The notes under the pieces: generated by a model
What the model saw: the letters and a program-made list of their open reading frames with translations, nothing else
Database searches by the model: none
Told to the model about the DNA's origin: nothing
NCBI RefSeq assembly: GCF_004421005.1
Contig: NZ_CP038026.1
Coordinates: forward strand, 3,906,001 to 3,970,000
DNA from: Pseudoduganella plicata
GTDB taxonomy: Bacteria > Pseudomonadota > Gammaproteobacteria > Burkholderiales > Burkholderiaceae_D
Reading direction: 5' to 3'
DNA length: 64,000 bases
Shown here: one piece after another, positions 8,379 through 16,349 of the stretch
Layout: every line of letters starts with the position of its first letter
Numbering within the stretch: the stretch's first letter is position 1
Program-made: the position numbers and the translations under genes

Positions 8379-9492
8379 ATTTAAGGTCGATGCTGGCTTG
8401 CTTGACGCGCAGCGAGCGGGCGTAGCGGTGGCGGGCTTGCAGGCGCTGGTCGGTCAGCAGGACGCCGATGGTTTCGCCGATGACCATCATCACGCCCAGC
8501 AGCGGCAGCACCAGCATCAGGCCCGTGACGCCGGCCAGGGCGCCGCCGATGAAGATCATCAGTACCGTGACCAGCGGGTGCATGCGCAGGCTGCGGCCCA
8601 GGGTCAGCGGCATGAAGATGAAGTCGTCCAGCAGGCGCGCGGCGATGAAGACGAAGATGGCGCTGTATGCCAGCATATTATTGTCCGGCGCATCGGCCGA
8701 GGCGACCAGCACCACCAGCAGGCATCCGGCAATCGAGCCGACATAGGGCACCCATGCCAGCACGGCGGCGATAAATCCCAGCACCAGTGCGGCTTGCATG
8801 CCGATGGCCCACAGGCCGACCGAGAGCACCAGCGTATCGATGATCGTCAGCTTCAGCATGCCGTGGAAATAGCGGCGCGCGGTCTGGTCGACTTCGTGCA
8901 GCAGGTACAGCGTCTTCTCGAAGAACGCGTTCGGCACGGCGCGTGCGAGGAAACGCTTGAAGCGGCGGCCGTCGCGCAGGAAGAAGAACGTCAGGAACGG
9001 CGCCAGCAGCAGCGACGGCACCCAGGCCGCGGCACCCACCAGCACGTCGGTCAGGTGACGCTCGACGAAGCCCTTCGTGTAGCTGGCCAGGCTGGCGTCG
9101 ACCGAGTCGCCCAGGTGCGCCGGCTGCAGGAACGGAAACTGCGTCTCCAGCGCGCCCATCATATTGCGCAGGAAGCGCATGCCGGCCGTCAGATATCTGG
9201 CGGGCAGCTCGTGCCACGCCGTGGACGGGGCCGGAATCCACGTGATGGCCGCCAGCACCGCCAGGAACAGCGTCAGCAAAAAGCCTGCACCGACGATCAT
9301 CGCCGCCATGTTGCGCGAGTAGCCCATCCGCAGCAGCCGCTGCATGGGCGACAGCAGCATGTAGTACAGGATGATTCCGAGCAGGAACGGCACCGACAGC
9401 CACAGCACCTGCTGCATCAGATACACGAGGATGCAGGTGGCGGCGATGATGCCCGACCAGACGATCGGCCCGGACTGCTGGTGCTCGCTCAT
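8377..9492 (-). CDS. AI-2E family transporter (PerM-like permease)
   Basis: A 371-residue inner-membrane protein with about eight hydrophobic segments in the pattern of the AI-2E/UPF0118 family. These include GPIVWSGIIAATCILVYLM near the start, FLRDGRRFKRFL in the central cytoplasmic part, and the C-terminal GGALAGVTGLMLVLPLLGV. Family members export small molecules or act as Na+/H+ antiporters; the substrate cannot be inferred. ATG 9492 overlaps the stop of the upstream cyclic-nucleotide-binding gene as TGATG, and a GTG three bases earlier is also possible. The two genes thus form a coupled operon. Confidence 0.88.
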   Translation of the reverse strand: MSEHQQSGPIVWSGIIAATCILVYLMQQVLWLSVPFLLGIILYYMLLSPMQRLLRMGYSRNMAAMIVGAGFLLTLFLAVLAAITWIPAPSTAWHELPARYLTAGMRFLRNMMGALETQFPFLQPAHLGDSVDASLASYTKGFVERHLTDVLVGAAAWVPSLLLAPFLTFFFLRDGRRFKRFLARAVPNAFFEKTLYLLHEVDQTARRYFHGMLKLTIIDTLVLSVGLWAIGMQAALVLGFIAAVLAWVPYVGSIAGCLLVVLVASADAPDNNMLAYSAIFVFIAARLLDDFIFMPLTLGRSLRMHPLVTVLMIFIGGALAGVTGLMLVLPLLGVMMVIGETIGVLLTDQRLQARHRYARSLRVKQASIDLK

Positions 9493-9977
9493 CACAGCGC
9501 TCCCACCAGCGGCCGCTCGGGATTCATGGCCTCACGCAGCATGGCGGCGATATGGCGCGCCAGCGCCAGCGAGATCTTGTAGCCGATGACGGCATCGGTT
9601 TCCATCAGGCCCATGAAGTCGGCGCGGAAGAAGACGGCCAGCTCGCAGTTGTCCCAGGCGCGCGCCTGGGCGTTGCGCGGGGAGTTGTCCAGCAGTGCCA
9701 GGTCGCCGAAAAACGCGCCGGGCGACAGTTCCGTCAGCATCTCCGGCGCGCCGTTGACGGTGCGGCTGATCTGCACGTGGCCGGCGGTGACTAGGTACAG
9801 AGCCTGGCCTTCTTCTCCTTCGTCGAAGATGATTTCACCGGCGAGGTAGCGCCGCTCGTGCATCAGGCCATCGACGATCTTCAGTTCGAGTGGGGTCAGC
9901 GTATTGAGCAGGTCGGTTTCGCGCAGCCGGTGCAGGCGTGGCGACAGGGCGGGCGATTTCAGAAAGCCAAAGATCAC
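9492..9977 (-). CDS. Cyclic nucleotide-binding domain protein (Crp-like, no DNA-binding domain)
   Basis: A 161-residue protein made almost entirely of a cNMP-binding beta-roll (residues ~25-135: GEIIFDEGEEGQALYLVTAG, then LSPGAFFGDLALLDNSPRNA). The phosphate-cassette region FFGDLALLDNSPRNA replaces the canonical RTA end with RNA. No helix-turn-helix follows; the last helix is LARHIAAMLREAMN. It may sense cAMP or c-di-GMP-type ligands or act through protein contacts. The gene starts with GTG after a GGAG motif and is translationally coupled to the permease downstream, so a role in controlling that transporter is plausible but unproven. Confidence 0.8.
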   Translation of the reverse strand: MIFGFLKSPALSPRLHRLRETDLLNTLTPLELKIVDGLMHERRYLAGEIIFDEGEEGQALYLVTAGHVQISRTVNGAPEMLTELSPGAFFGDLALLDNSPRNAQARAWDNCELAVFFRADFMGLMETDAVIGYKISLALARHIAAMLREAMNPERPLVGAL

Positions 9978-10100
9978 AGCAACTCCGGGAGGGACGACGA
10001 TAGGGATTCGTCATCATTGTCGCCGGTTTTGTGCGGTGCGGGGCGGTGCCTGGAAAGTGTGTGGGTGCTGTTGCGTAAGACAGACAGGGCGCAGGTCGCA

Positions 10101-10130
10101 AAAAGAAAAAGGCCCCGACGAATCGGGGCC
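10101..10130 (-). terminator. Rho-independent terminator after the tRNA cluster
   Basis: On the minus strand GGCCCCGA-TTCG-TCGGGGCC is followed by TTTTTC. It closes the tRNA-Val/Asp/Asp transcript. Confidence 0.85.
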
Positions 10131-10142
10131 TTCCTCAAATAT

Positions 10143-10219
10143 TGGCGGAGCGGACGGGGCTCGAACCCGCGACCCCCGGCGTGACAGGCCGGTATTCTAA
10201 CCAACTGAACTACCGCTCC
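10143..10219 (-). tRNA. tRNA-Asp (anticodon GTC), distal copy
   Basis: The minus strand gives a complete 77-nt cloverleaf: acceptor GGAGCGG/CCGCTCC, D-loop AGTTGGTTAGA, anticodon loop CTGTCAC with GTC, T-loop GGTTCGAGCC and encoded CCA. It is identical to the copy at 10307-10383. Confidence 0.97.
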
Positions 10220-10271
10220 ATTTTGTCCCGGCACATTACTGCGCACAGCACAAAAGTACAACTAAACTGCA

Positions 10272-10293
10272 AGAAAAAAGCCCGATGCGGGCT
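10272..10293 (-). terminator. Terminator-like hairpin between the two tRNA-Asp genes
   Basis: On the minus strand AGCCCG-CAT-CGGGCT is followed by TTTTTTC. It sits between two tRNA genes, so it may cause partial termination or be a relic of the duplication. Confidence 0.7.
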
Positions 10294-10306
10294 TCCTTCT
10301 GAATCC

Positions 10307-10383
10307 TGGCGGAGCGGACGGGGCTCGAACCCGCGACCCCCGGCGTGACAGGCCGGTATTCTAACCAACTGAACTACCGCTCC
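10307..10383 (-). tRNA. tRNA-Asp (anticodon GTC), proximal copy
   Basis: A 77-nt tRNA with encoded CCA, base-for-base identical to the copy at 10143-10219. It lies 18 bp downstream of tRNA-Val on the same strand. Confidence 0.97.
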
Positions 10384-10401
10384 AGGTCTTCATAAAGTTC
10401 G

Positions 10402-10477
10402 TGGTGGGCGCTGAGAGGCTCGAACTCCCGACCTAATCCTTGTAAGGGATCCGCTCTACCAACTGAGCTAAGCGCCC
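10402..10477 (-). tRNA. tRNA-Val (anticodon TAC)
   Basis: The minus strand folds as GGGCGCT acceptor, D-arm GCTCAGTTGGTAGAGC, anticodon stem GATCC/GGATT with loop CTTACAA (anticodon TAC), T-arm GTCGGGAGTTCGAGCCTC and CCA. It is first in the tRNA operon. Confidence 0.97.
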
Positions 10478-10529
10478 GCTACCATCTTTCGAACTTCGAA
10501 CGTTTGTCACAACGTTCAGAAGAGGCCGT

Positions 10530-10559
10530 ATTCTACTGCGCGCTTTCTCAATTCTGCAA
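10530..10559 (-). promoter_or_regulatory. Putative promoter of the tRNA operon
   Basis: On the minus strand TTGCAG and TAGAAT are separated by 18 bp, about 50 bp upstream of tRNA-Val. A GC-rich stretch after the -10 would suit stringent control, but this is inference. Confidence 0.55.
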
Positions 10560-10647
10560 GGGCTTTTCGAGAATTTCTCTGTTTTTCGCGTAAGAGTCCG
10601 CCACCGATGTTACGCTGGCGTTTTGCTTTTTTCCCATCATTGGCCTT

Positions 10648-11931
10648 ATGAGCGAACCCGGCGGCGATATCCACGATGCGCTGTATGCCCGCGTCAGCCG
10701 GCGCCTGCTGCCATTCCTGTTCCTCTGCTACGTGGCCGCGTACCTGGATCGCGTGAATGTCGGTTTCGCCAAACTGCAGATGCAGGCCGACCTGGCGCTG
10801 TCGGACACCGTGTACGGCATCGGCGCCGGCATTTTCTTTGTCGGCTACTTCCTGTTCGAGGTGCCATCGAACCTGCTGCTGGAGAAAGTCGGCGCGCGGC
10901 GCTGGATCGCGCGCATCATGATCAGCTGGGGTCTCGTCTCGGCCGCCACCATGTTTGCCAGCGGTCCGGCCAGCTTTTATCTGCTGCGCTTCCTCCTCGG
11001 CGTCGCCGAGGCCGGCTTCTTCCCCGGTGTCGTGCTGTACCTGACGTACTGGTATCCCGCCAGGCGGCGTGCCCGTATCGTCGCGCTGTTCATGAGCGGC
11101 GTGGCCGTGGCCGGCGTGCTGGGCGGCCCGCTGTCCGGCTGGATCATGGAGCGCTTCGCCGGCAGCAGCGGCCTACACGGCTGGCAGTGGCTGTTCCTGC
11201 TGGAGGGCATACCTTCCGTCGTTCTCGGCGTCTGGACATTGTTCTACCTGGACGACAGCATCCGCGCAGCACGCTGGCTCACGGACGAGCAAAAGTCCGT
11301 GCTGGCACAGGCCCTCACGGACGAACAGGGGACCCAGGCTCGTCTCCCCCTGCGCCGGGTGTTCACCAGCGGCCGGGTGTGGCAGCTGGCGCTGGTGTAC
11401 TTCCTGTTCGTCATGGGCCTGTACGGCGTCAGCTTCTGGTTGCCGCAGCTGGTCCGCAACAGCGGCGTCGCCGCAATGGTCGACATTGGCCTGCTGACGG
11501 CAATCCCCTACGGCATCGCTGCGATCGTCATGGTGCTGGCGGCCCGTCATTCGGACCGGACCGGCGAACGGCGCTGGCATACGGCGCTCGCAGGGTGTGC
11601 CGGCGCCCTCGGCTTGCTGGCATCGGTTGCCTATGCGGACAACACCGTCGTCGCACTGGCCGCGCTGTCGCTGGCGACGGCGGGCATCCTGACGACGTTC
11701 CCCATCTTCTGGAGCCTGCCGACGGCGCTGCTGGGTGGCACCGCCGCGGCTGCGGGCATCGCGTTGATCAATTCCGTCGGCAACCTGGCCGGCTTTGCCA
11801 GCCCGTACCTGGTGGGGGCGATCCGCGATGCGACCGGCAGCACGGCGGCGGGCATGCTGGTACTGGCGGGCAGCCTGGTGGCGGGCGCGATCGCTGTGCT
11901 GACCGTGCCGCGCCCGCGAGGGGCGGCGTGA
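10648..11931 (+). CDS. MFS transporter, anion:cation symporter (ACS) type
   Basis: A 427-residue, 12-helix major facilitator with the N-terminal signature of the ACS family (glucarate/phthalate/tartrate-type carriers): RLLPFLFLCYVAAYLDRVNV, GYFLFEVPSNLLLEKVGARR and the loop RRRARIVALFMSG. Such carriers import organic acid anions with protons. The substrate cannot be told from sequence. The gene stands alone, transcribed away from the tRNA cluster, and ends in a strong palindromic hairpin of repeat family A just after the stop. Confidence 0.9.
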   Translation: MSEPGGDIHDALYARVSRRLLPFLFLCYVAAYLDRVNVGFAKLQMQADLALSDTVYGIGAGIFFVGYFLFEVPSNLLLEKVGARRWIARIMISWGLVSAATMFASGPASFYLLRFLLGVAEAGFFPGVVLYLTYWYPARRRARIVALFMSGVAVAGVLGGPLSGWIMERFAGSSGLHGWQWLFLLEGIPSVVLGVWTLFYLDDSIRAARWLTDEQKSVLAQALTDEQGTQARLPLRRVFTSGRVWQLALVYFLFVMGLYGVSFWLPQLVRNSGVAAMVDIGLLTAIPYGIAAIVMVLAARHSDRTGERRWHTALAGCAGALGLLASVAYADNTVVALAALSLATAGILTTFPIFWSLPTALLGGTAAAAGIALINSVGNLAGFASPYLVGAIRDATGSTAAGMLVLAGSLVAGAIAVLTVPRPRGAA

Positions 11932-11932
11932 A

Positions 11933-11984
11933 AAAACCGGAGCCTGTCACCGGTTTTAGAAAACCGGTGACAGGCTCCGGTTTT
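11933..11984. repeat. Dispersed palindromic repeat (family A, copy 2)
   Basis: CCGGAGCCTGTCACCGGTTTT and its inverted partner AAAACCGGTGACAGGCTCCGG, with only two or three bases between and a TTTT end, form a ~25-bp stem immediately after the MFS stop. It can serve as that gene's terminator. Same unit as at 8307-8378. Confidence 0.85.
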
Positions 11985-12094
11985 CGAAGCGGCTGCAACG
12001 GTCCGACGATTACCCGCGACGTAATCGCGGCCAGGGGCCGATGTGCGGACAATGGTTTGCGTCGACATCGACCACAACCAAACTGGAGCTCACC

Positions 12095-12460
12095 ATGGAC
12101 AACGCCCACACGATTGCAGAACGCTATATCGCGGCCTGGAACGAACGCGACGCCGCCGCGCGCCGCGCGCAAGTTGCCGGCCTCTTTACCCTGGACGCGA
12201 ACTACCGCGACCCGATGATGCAAGGCGCCGGCCACACCGGCATCGATTCGATGATCGCCGCCGCGCAGGCGCACTTCCCGGGCCACGTGTTTTCCCTGCA
12301 CGGCACGCCGCAAGGACACCACGACGTGCTGCGCTTCTCCTGGCGCCTGGCCGCGCCGGGCGGTCAGGACGTGGCCTTCGGCACCGATGTCGCCCACGTC
12401 AGCGACGACGGCCGGCTCGCCAGCGTGGCCGGCTTCCTCGACGACACCGCGCCCGCCTGA
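12095..12460 (+). CDS. SnoaL/NTF2-like protein
   Basis: A 121-residue cone-shaped alpha+beta barrel protein. It begins AHTIAERYIAAWNERDAAAR and contains LDANYRDPMMQGAGHTGI and FSLHGTPQGHHDVLRFSW, the usual pattern of SnoaL-like polyketide-cyclase/NTF2 folds. The specific reaction is unknown. ATG 12095 follows GGAGCTCACC; an earlier in-frame start at 12041 lacks a ribosome site. The XRE regulator starts only 6 bp after its stop, so the two are probably co-transcribed and the regulator may control the pair. Confidence 0.8.
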   Translation: MDNAHTIAERYIAAWNERDAAARRAQVAGLFTLDANYRDPMMQGAGHTGIDSMIAAAQAHFPGHVFSLHGTPQGHHDVLRFSWRLAAPGGQDVAFGTDVAHVSDDGRLASVAGFLDDTAPA

Positions 12461-12466
12461 CACACC

Positions 12467-13297
12467 ATGGAAACCGCCGCACGCGACCATTACTTCAGCG
12501 ATTTCGCCCACGCGCTGCGCTACTGGCGCACCAGGCGGGGCTTGAGCCAGCTGGCCCTGTCAACGGCGGCCGACGTATCGCAGCGCCACATCAGCTTCCT
12601 GGAAAGCGGCCGCTCGCAACCCAGCCGCGAATTGATCCTGAAACTGGGCCTGGTGCTGGACGTGCCGCTGCGCCAGCGCAACGCCATGCTGCTGGCGGCC
12701 GGTTTCGCGCCCGCTTACCAGGAGCGCGACCTGTCCGACCCGGAGCTGGCCGCCGTGCGCCAGGCGCTGGAATTCATGCTGGCGCAGGCGGCACCGTATC
12801 CGGCGCTGGTCGTCGACCGGCTGTGGAACCTCGTGATGGCCAACGAGCCGGCGGCGGTCATGATGCGCTTCCTGCTTGACATGCCGGCGCACGCGCCGAT
12901 CCCGCGCGACGGCTCCTTCAACGTCATCGGCCTGACATTGCAGGCGCTGCGTCCGTGCATCGTCAACTGGGAAGAGGTGTGCGCCGACCAGCTGTTGTGG
13001 ATCCAGCGCGAAGCGATGAGCGACGGCCCGGGCAGCGAGGCGACGGCGCTGCTGCGGGAGCTGACCGCCCTGCCGGGGATCGCGGCGGCCGTGCAGACGC
13101 CGAACCTGGAGCGGCGGGCGCTGCCGTTCCTGCCTGTCAGTCTGAGAAAGGGCAACGTGGCGCTGAATCTGTTTACGACGATCATCACGATGGGCACGCC
13201 GCACGACGTTACCGTGCATGAACTGCGCCTGGAATCGTTCTTCCCGGCTGACGACGCCAGCGCCGCGTGGTTTCAGGCGCAGGCGCAACGGCGCTAG
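12467..13297 (+). CDS. XRE-family transcriptional regulator with MmyB-like ligand-binding domain
   Basis: A 276-residue regulator. Residues ~14-65 are a Cro/C1-type helix-turn-helix (RRGLSQLALSTAADVSQRHI, then FLESGRSQPSRE). The rest (~100-270) matches the MmyB-type PAS-like domain, with PALVVDRLWNLVMAN and LFTTIITMGTPHDVTVHELR. Relatives in other bacteria bind fatty-acid-like ligands. It lies directly downstream of the NTF2-like gene, and its 3' end overlaps the convergent chemoreceptor gene by 4 bp. Confidence 0.9.
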   Translation: METAARDHYFSDFAHALRYWRTRRGLSQLALSTAADVSQRHISFLESGRSQPSRELILKLGLVLDVPLRQRNAMLLAAGFAPAYQERDLSDPELAAVRQALEFMLAQAAPYPALVVDRLWNLVMANEPAAVMMRFLLDMPAHAPIPRDGSFNVIGLTLQALRPCIVNWEEVCADQLLWIQREAMSDGPGSEATALLRELTALPGIAAAVQTPNLERRALPFLPVSLRKGNVALNLFTTIITMGTPHDVTVHELRLESFFPADDASAAWFQAQAQRR

Positions 13298-15039
13298 AAC
13301 TCTTCCCACTCGTCGTTTTGCGGTGCCTTGTTCGACGCCTTGGGTGGCGCTTTGGGTGGCGCCTTACCTCGCGCCGCCGTGCCGCGATGTTCGGCCTGGG
13401 CGGATGGTGCCGCCGCAGCCAGCTGCAAAGGCGCCGCCGGGGCGGCCCGGGGTGCTGGCGGAACCGGCGCGGCTGCCACGGGTTGCACGATCGGGGCGGC
13501 GCTGTCGATACGGAAGACGGCGATCGCGGCGGAGAGCCGCTCGGCCTGCGCCCGCAGGCTCGCCGCCGCCGCGGCCGCCTGTTCCACCAGCGCTGCATTC
13601 TGCTGCGTCGTGTTGTCCATGGCGACGATCGTCGTGTTGATCTGCTCGATGCCCGTGCTCTGCTCCTGGCTGGCCGACGTGATCTCGTTCATGATGGCTG
13701 CTACCTGCTGCACCGAGGCGACGATGCGGCCCATCGTGCTGCCCGCTTCGTCCACGAGGCGGCCGCCCGCATCCACTTTCTCGACCGAGTCGTTGATCAA
13801 TGCCTTGATTTCCCTGGCCGCGCTGGCCGAACGCTGCGCCAGATTGCGCACTTCGCTGGCGACGACGGCGAAGCCGCGGCCCTGTTCCCCGGCACGCGCC
13901 GCTTCCACGGCCGCATTCAGTGCCAGGATATTGGTCTGGAAGGCGATGCCGTCGATGACGCCGATGATGTCGACGATCTTGCCCGAGCTTTCCTTGATCG
14001 AGCCCATCGTCTGCACCACCTGGCCCACCACGTGGCCGCCCTGGCTCGCATGTTCGGCTGCGGAGGTGACGAGCACGTTGGCCTGGCGTGCATTGTCGGC
14101 GTTCTGGCGCACCGTGGACGTCAGCTCCTCCATCGACGATGCCGTCTCTTCCAGGCTGGCCGCCTGCTGCTCCGTACGGCTGGACAGGTCCATATTGCCG
14201 CTGGCGATTTCCGCCGAAGCGGTATTGATCGTGTCGGTGGAGTCGCGCACGGCGCGCACGGTGCGCGCGAGACCCTGCGTCATGTCCCGCAGGGCCGCCA
14301 GCAGGCGCCCGGTTTCGTCCTTGCGATGGGTGTCGATCACGGCCGTCAGGTCGCCGCCCGCCACCGTTTCGGCCACGTGCACGGCTTCCAGCAGCGGCCT
14401 CGTGACGGAGCGGGTAATCAGCCAGCCGGCTAGGGCGGAGACGGCGGTCGCCACAACCAGCAGCGTGATCAGCAGCAAGGTGGCCGAGCGGGCCGCATCG
14501 CTGGCGGCCTGGCCGTCGTTGGCCATCCGGTCGCGCTGATCCTTCAGCAGCACGTCCAGCCGGCCGAAGTAGGCGTTCTGGGCCGGAACAACCGTGTTGA
14601 ACAGCGCCTGCACGGCGCCCTCGCGATCGCCGCTACGGAACTGGGCAACCGCCTTGTCGCGCAAGTCGCGGTAGGCGGCAAAGGCGACGCGCTGGTCGGC
14701 GAAGTGCTGCTTCGTGTCCGCCCGGACGATGATGGCTTCCAGTGCCTGCGCCCGCTCGGCACCCATCCGGTCGGCCTCGGCCAGCGCGTCGAAGAACCTG
14801 GCGCTGGCCGCCGGGTCCGGTGCCAGCATGGCATTGCGCAGCGATTGCGCGCCCCGGTTCGCATAACTGCGCATTTCGTTGACGAGCGCGACCTTGGCAT
14901 AGCGGTCATTGACGATGGCACCGGCAAGCCGGTCGAGTTCCTGCACGCGGCTGATGCCGATCAGCGACATCACCAGCATGATCAGGATCGTGACGGCAAA
15001 GCCGAGCGCCAGCCGGGCGCCGATATTGAGGTTCGCCAT
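13294..15039 (-). CDS. Methyl-accepting chemotaxis protein
   Basis: A 581-residue chemoreceptor: TM1 at ~10-30 (LGFAVTILIMLVMSLIGI), a four-helix-bundle periplasmic domain to ~190, TM2 at ~190-210, HAMP (~212-265), then the kinase-control hairpin centred on DIIGVIDGIAFQTNILALNA and EQGRGFAVVASEVRNLAQRS. The C-terminus has a Pro/Ala-rich linker and ends in EWEEF, which fits the xWxxF tether for CheR/CheB. Class and length suit a Tsr/Tar-type 36H receptor. The ligand is unknown. No che genes are adjacent, so it is an orphan receptor; it lies 9 bp downstream of the porin gene on the same strand. Confidence 0.95.
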   Translation of the reverse strand: MANLNIGARLALGFAVTILIMLVMSLIGISRVQELDRLAGAIVNDRYAKVALVNEMRSYANRGAQSLRNAMLAPDPAASARFFDALAEADRMGAERAQALEAIIVRADTKQHFADQRVAFAAYRDLRDKAVAQFRSGDREGAVQALFNTVVPAQNAYFGRLDVLLKDQRDRMANDGQAASDAARSATLLLITLLVVATAVSALAGWLITRSVTRPLLEAVHVAETVAGGDLTAVIDTHRKDETGRLLAALRDMTQGLARTVRAVRDSTDTINTASAEIASGNMDLSSRTEQQAASLEETASSMEELTSTVRQNADNARQANVLVTSAAEHASQGGHVVGQVVQTMGSIKESSGKIVDIIGVIDGIAFQTNILALNAAVEAARAGEQGRGFAVVASEVRNLAQRSASAAREIKALINDSVEKVDAGGRLVDEAGSTMGRIVASVQQVAAIMNEITSASQEQSTGIEQINTTIVAMDNTTQQNAALVEQAAAAAASLRAQAERLSAAIAVFRIDSAAPIVQPVAAAPVPPAPRAAPAAPLQLAAAAPSAQAEHRGTAARGKAPPKAPPKASNKAPQNDEWEEF

Positions 15040-15048
15040 GTCTGCCCC

Positions 15049-16170
15049 TCAGAACGAATGGCGGATACCGAGGCCGTAGCTCATCGCCGTCGGCAGTTCG
15101 GAAATGCGGTCGCCCATCGCCACCGCGTACAGGTCGGTACGTTTCGACAGGCGATAGTCATAACCCAGCGTGGCCGTGCGGCGCGAGCGCTCGATGCCGA
15201 ACAACTGGCCGCTGCGGCGCGTATCGGCAACGTCGAACAGCACGGCACCGCGCCCGGCCGGGATGGCGACGCCGGCGCTGATGGTCCGGTCGCGCAGTCC
15301 TTCGATGCCGGCCGCATCGTTGATAGTGCGCTGGAACGTGCCGTACAGCTTGACGACGTTGAAGTTGTAGCTGGCCCCCACGAACCACGCCCGCTGCTCG
15401 TCCACCAGCGCATAGTTGACGGGCGCCTGCGTGACGTCGAGAATGGGGCCGCCCGGGTTGGGATTGCTGTCGCGAATGCGGTGCACAAACGCGCTCAGCG
15501 CCAGTGGACCATTGTCGTACATGGCCGTGATGGCGATGTTGTTCCTGTCGTCGTCTCCCGCCTTTTCACCGGCCTGGAAGTGCAGGCTGGCGCGCAGGCC
15601 GTTGTAGCTGGGCGTCGTGTAGACAACCTGGTTGCTCCAGCCGCTGTCCGCGGCGTTTGTCGACGCCCACGTGCGGGCACCGAACCGGCCCGTCGGCACA
15701 TACGAATGCAGCACCAGCGGGGAAAACGTGAACGAGTCGCCGAACGGATTGAACAGGATATTGGGCAGGAAGCCGGGTGCCGACGCGCGCCCCAGCTGGA
15801 GCCGGCCGAATCCGCCGACGAGAGCCACATTGGCGTCGCGAGAAAACAGGTTGTCGCCGGCGAAGCGGCCGTATACGCCCGTATCGGTCTGGAAGAACGA
15901 CGTGACGAAAAACTCGGCGCGCAGGCCGCTGCCCAGGTCCTCGGACCCTTTGACGCCGAACCACGAGGTGGTCATGCCGCCGCTGCCCAGCACGGTGACG
16001 TGCTGCGGGTCGCCGCTGTTCTTGAGCGCGCCGGCAAAGGCATCGACGCCACCCATCAGCGTGATGCTGCTCTGAGCAAAGGCGGCAGGCGCCAGCAGGG
16101 CGGCCAGTAGGGGAGCCAGGAAAGCAGGCAGCCGGGAAGCGGAGCGGCAGGGGCGCGGTTTCGGTGTCAT
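15049..16170 (-). CDS. Trimeric outer-membrane porin (Burkholderiales type)
   Basis: A 373-residue porin. A signal peptide (LPAFLAPLLAALLAPAAFAQ) is followed by SSITLMGGVDAFAGALKN, the classical first strand of Gram-negative porins. ARGKGSED-type motifs (WFGVKGSEDLGSGLRAEF) and a C-terminal strand ending in Phe (YGLGIRHSF), which BAM recognises, are present. I chose ATG 16170 because it places the signal peptide after a short basic segment; upstream in-frame codons are not protein-like. It should allow passive diffusion of small solutes. The chemoreceptor follows 9 bp downstream, so the two may be co-expressed. Confidence 0.92.
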   Translation of the reverse strand: MTPKPRPCRSASRLPAFLAPLLAALLAPAAFAQSSITLMGGVDAFAGALKNSGDPQHVTVLGSGGMTTSWFGVKGSEDLGSGLRAEFFVTSFFQTDTGVYGRFAGDNLFSRDANVALVGGFGRLQLGRASAPGFLPNILFNPFGDSFTFSPLVLHSYVPTGRFGARTWASTNAADSGWSNQVVYTTPSYNGLRASLHFQAGEKAGDDDRNNIAITAMYDNGPLALSAFVHRIRDSNPNPGGPILDVTQAPVNYALVDEQRAWFVGASYNFNVVKLYGTFQRTINDAAGIEGLRDRTISAGVAIPAGRGAVLFDVADTRRSGQLFGIERSRRTATLGYDYRLSKRTDLYAVAMGDRISELPTAMSYGLGIRHSF

Positions 16171-16309
16171 GACAGTCGAGCCAGGGGAAAGCTCCGATGC
16201 TACGCCAGTCGACCGCGCGCACTGTTGGCGGCATGCGCATCGGGCCGGCAGCTGTTGCAAAAATGCGAACCGGATCGCTGCACCCGCCTTGCTGGCGTCC
16301 ACTATTGAA

Positions 16310-16329
16310 TACTGGATATAATCACAGTG
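16310..16329. promoter_or_regulatory. LexA (SOS) box upstream of dinB
   Basis: TACTGGATATAATCACAGTG matches the TACTGT-AT-rich-ACAGTA SOS box (CTGG-N8-ACAG, one deviation). It is centred ~30 bp before the dinB start and overlaps a likely -10 (TATAAT). This places dinB under LexA repression. Confidence 0.75.
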
Positions 16330-16349
16330 TCCATGCCATCCTGACCCGT

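Noticed and set aside
8314..9582. 422-codon plus-strand frame over the AI-2E permease gene
   Set aside because: Gln/His/Arg-rich shadow that begins inside the palindromic repeat; the minus-strand permease has clear membrane helices.
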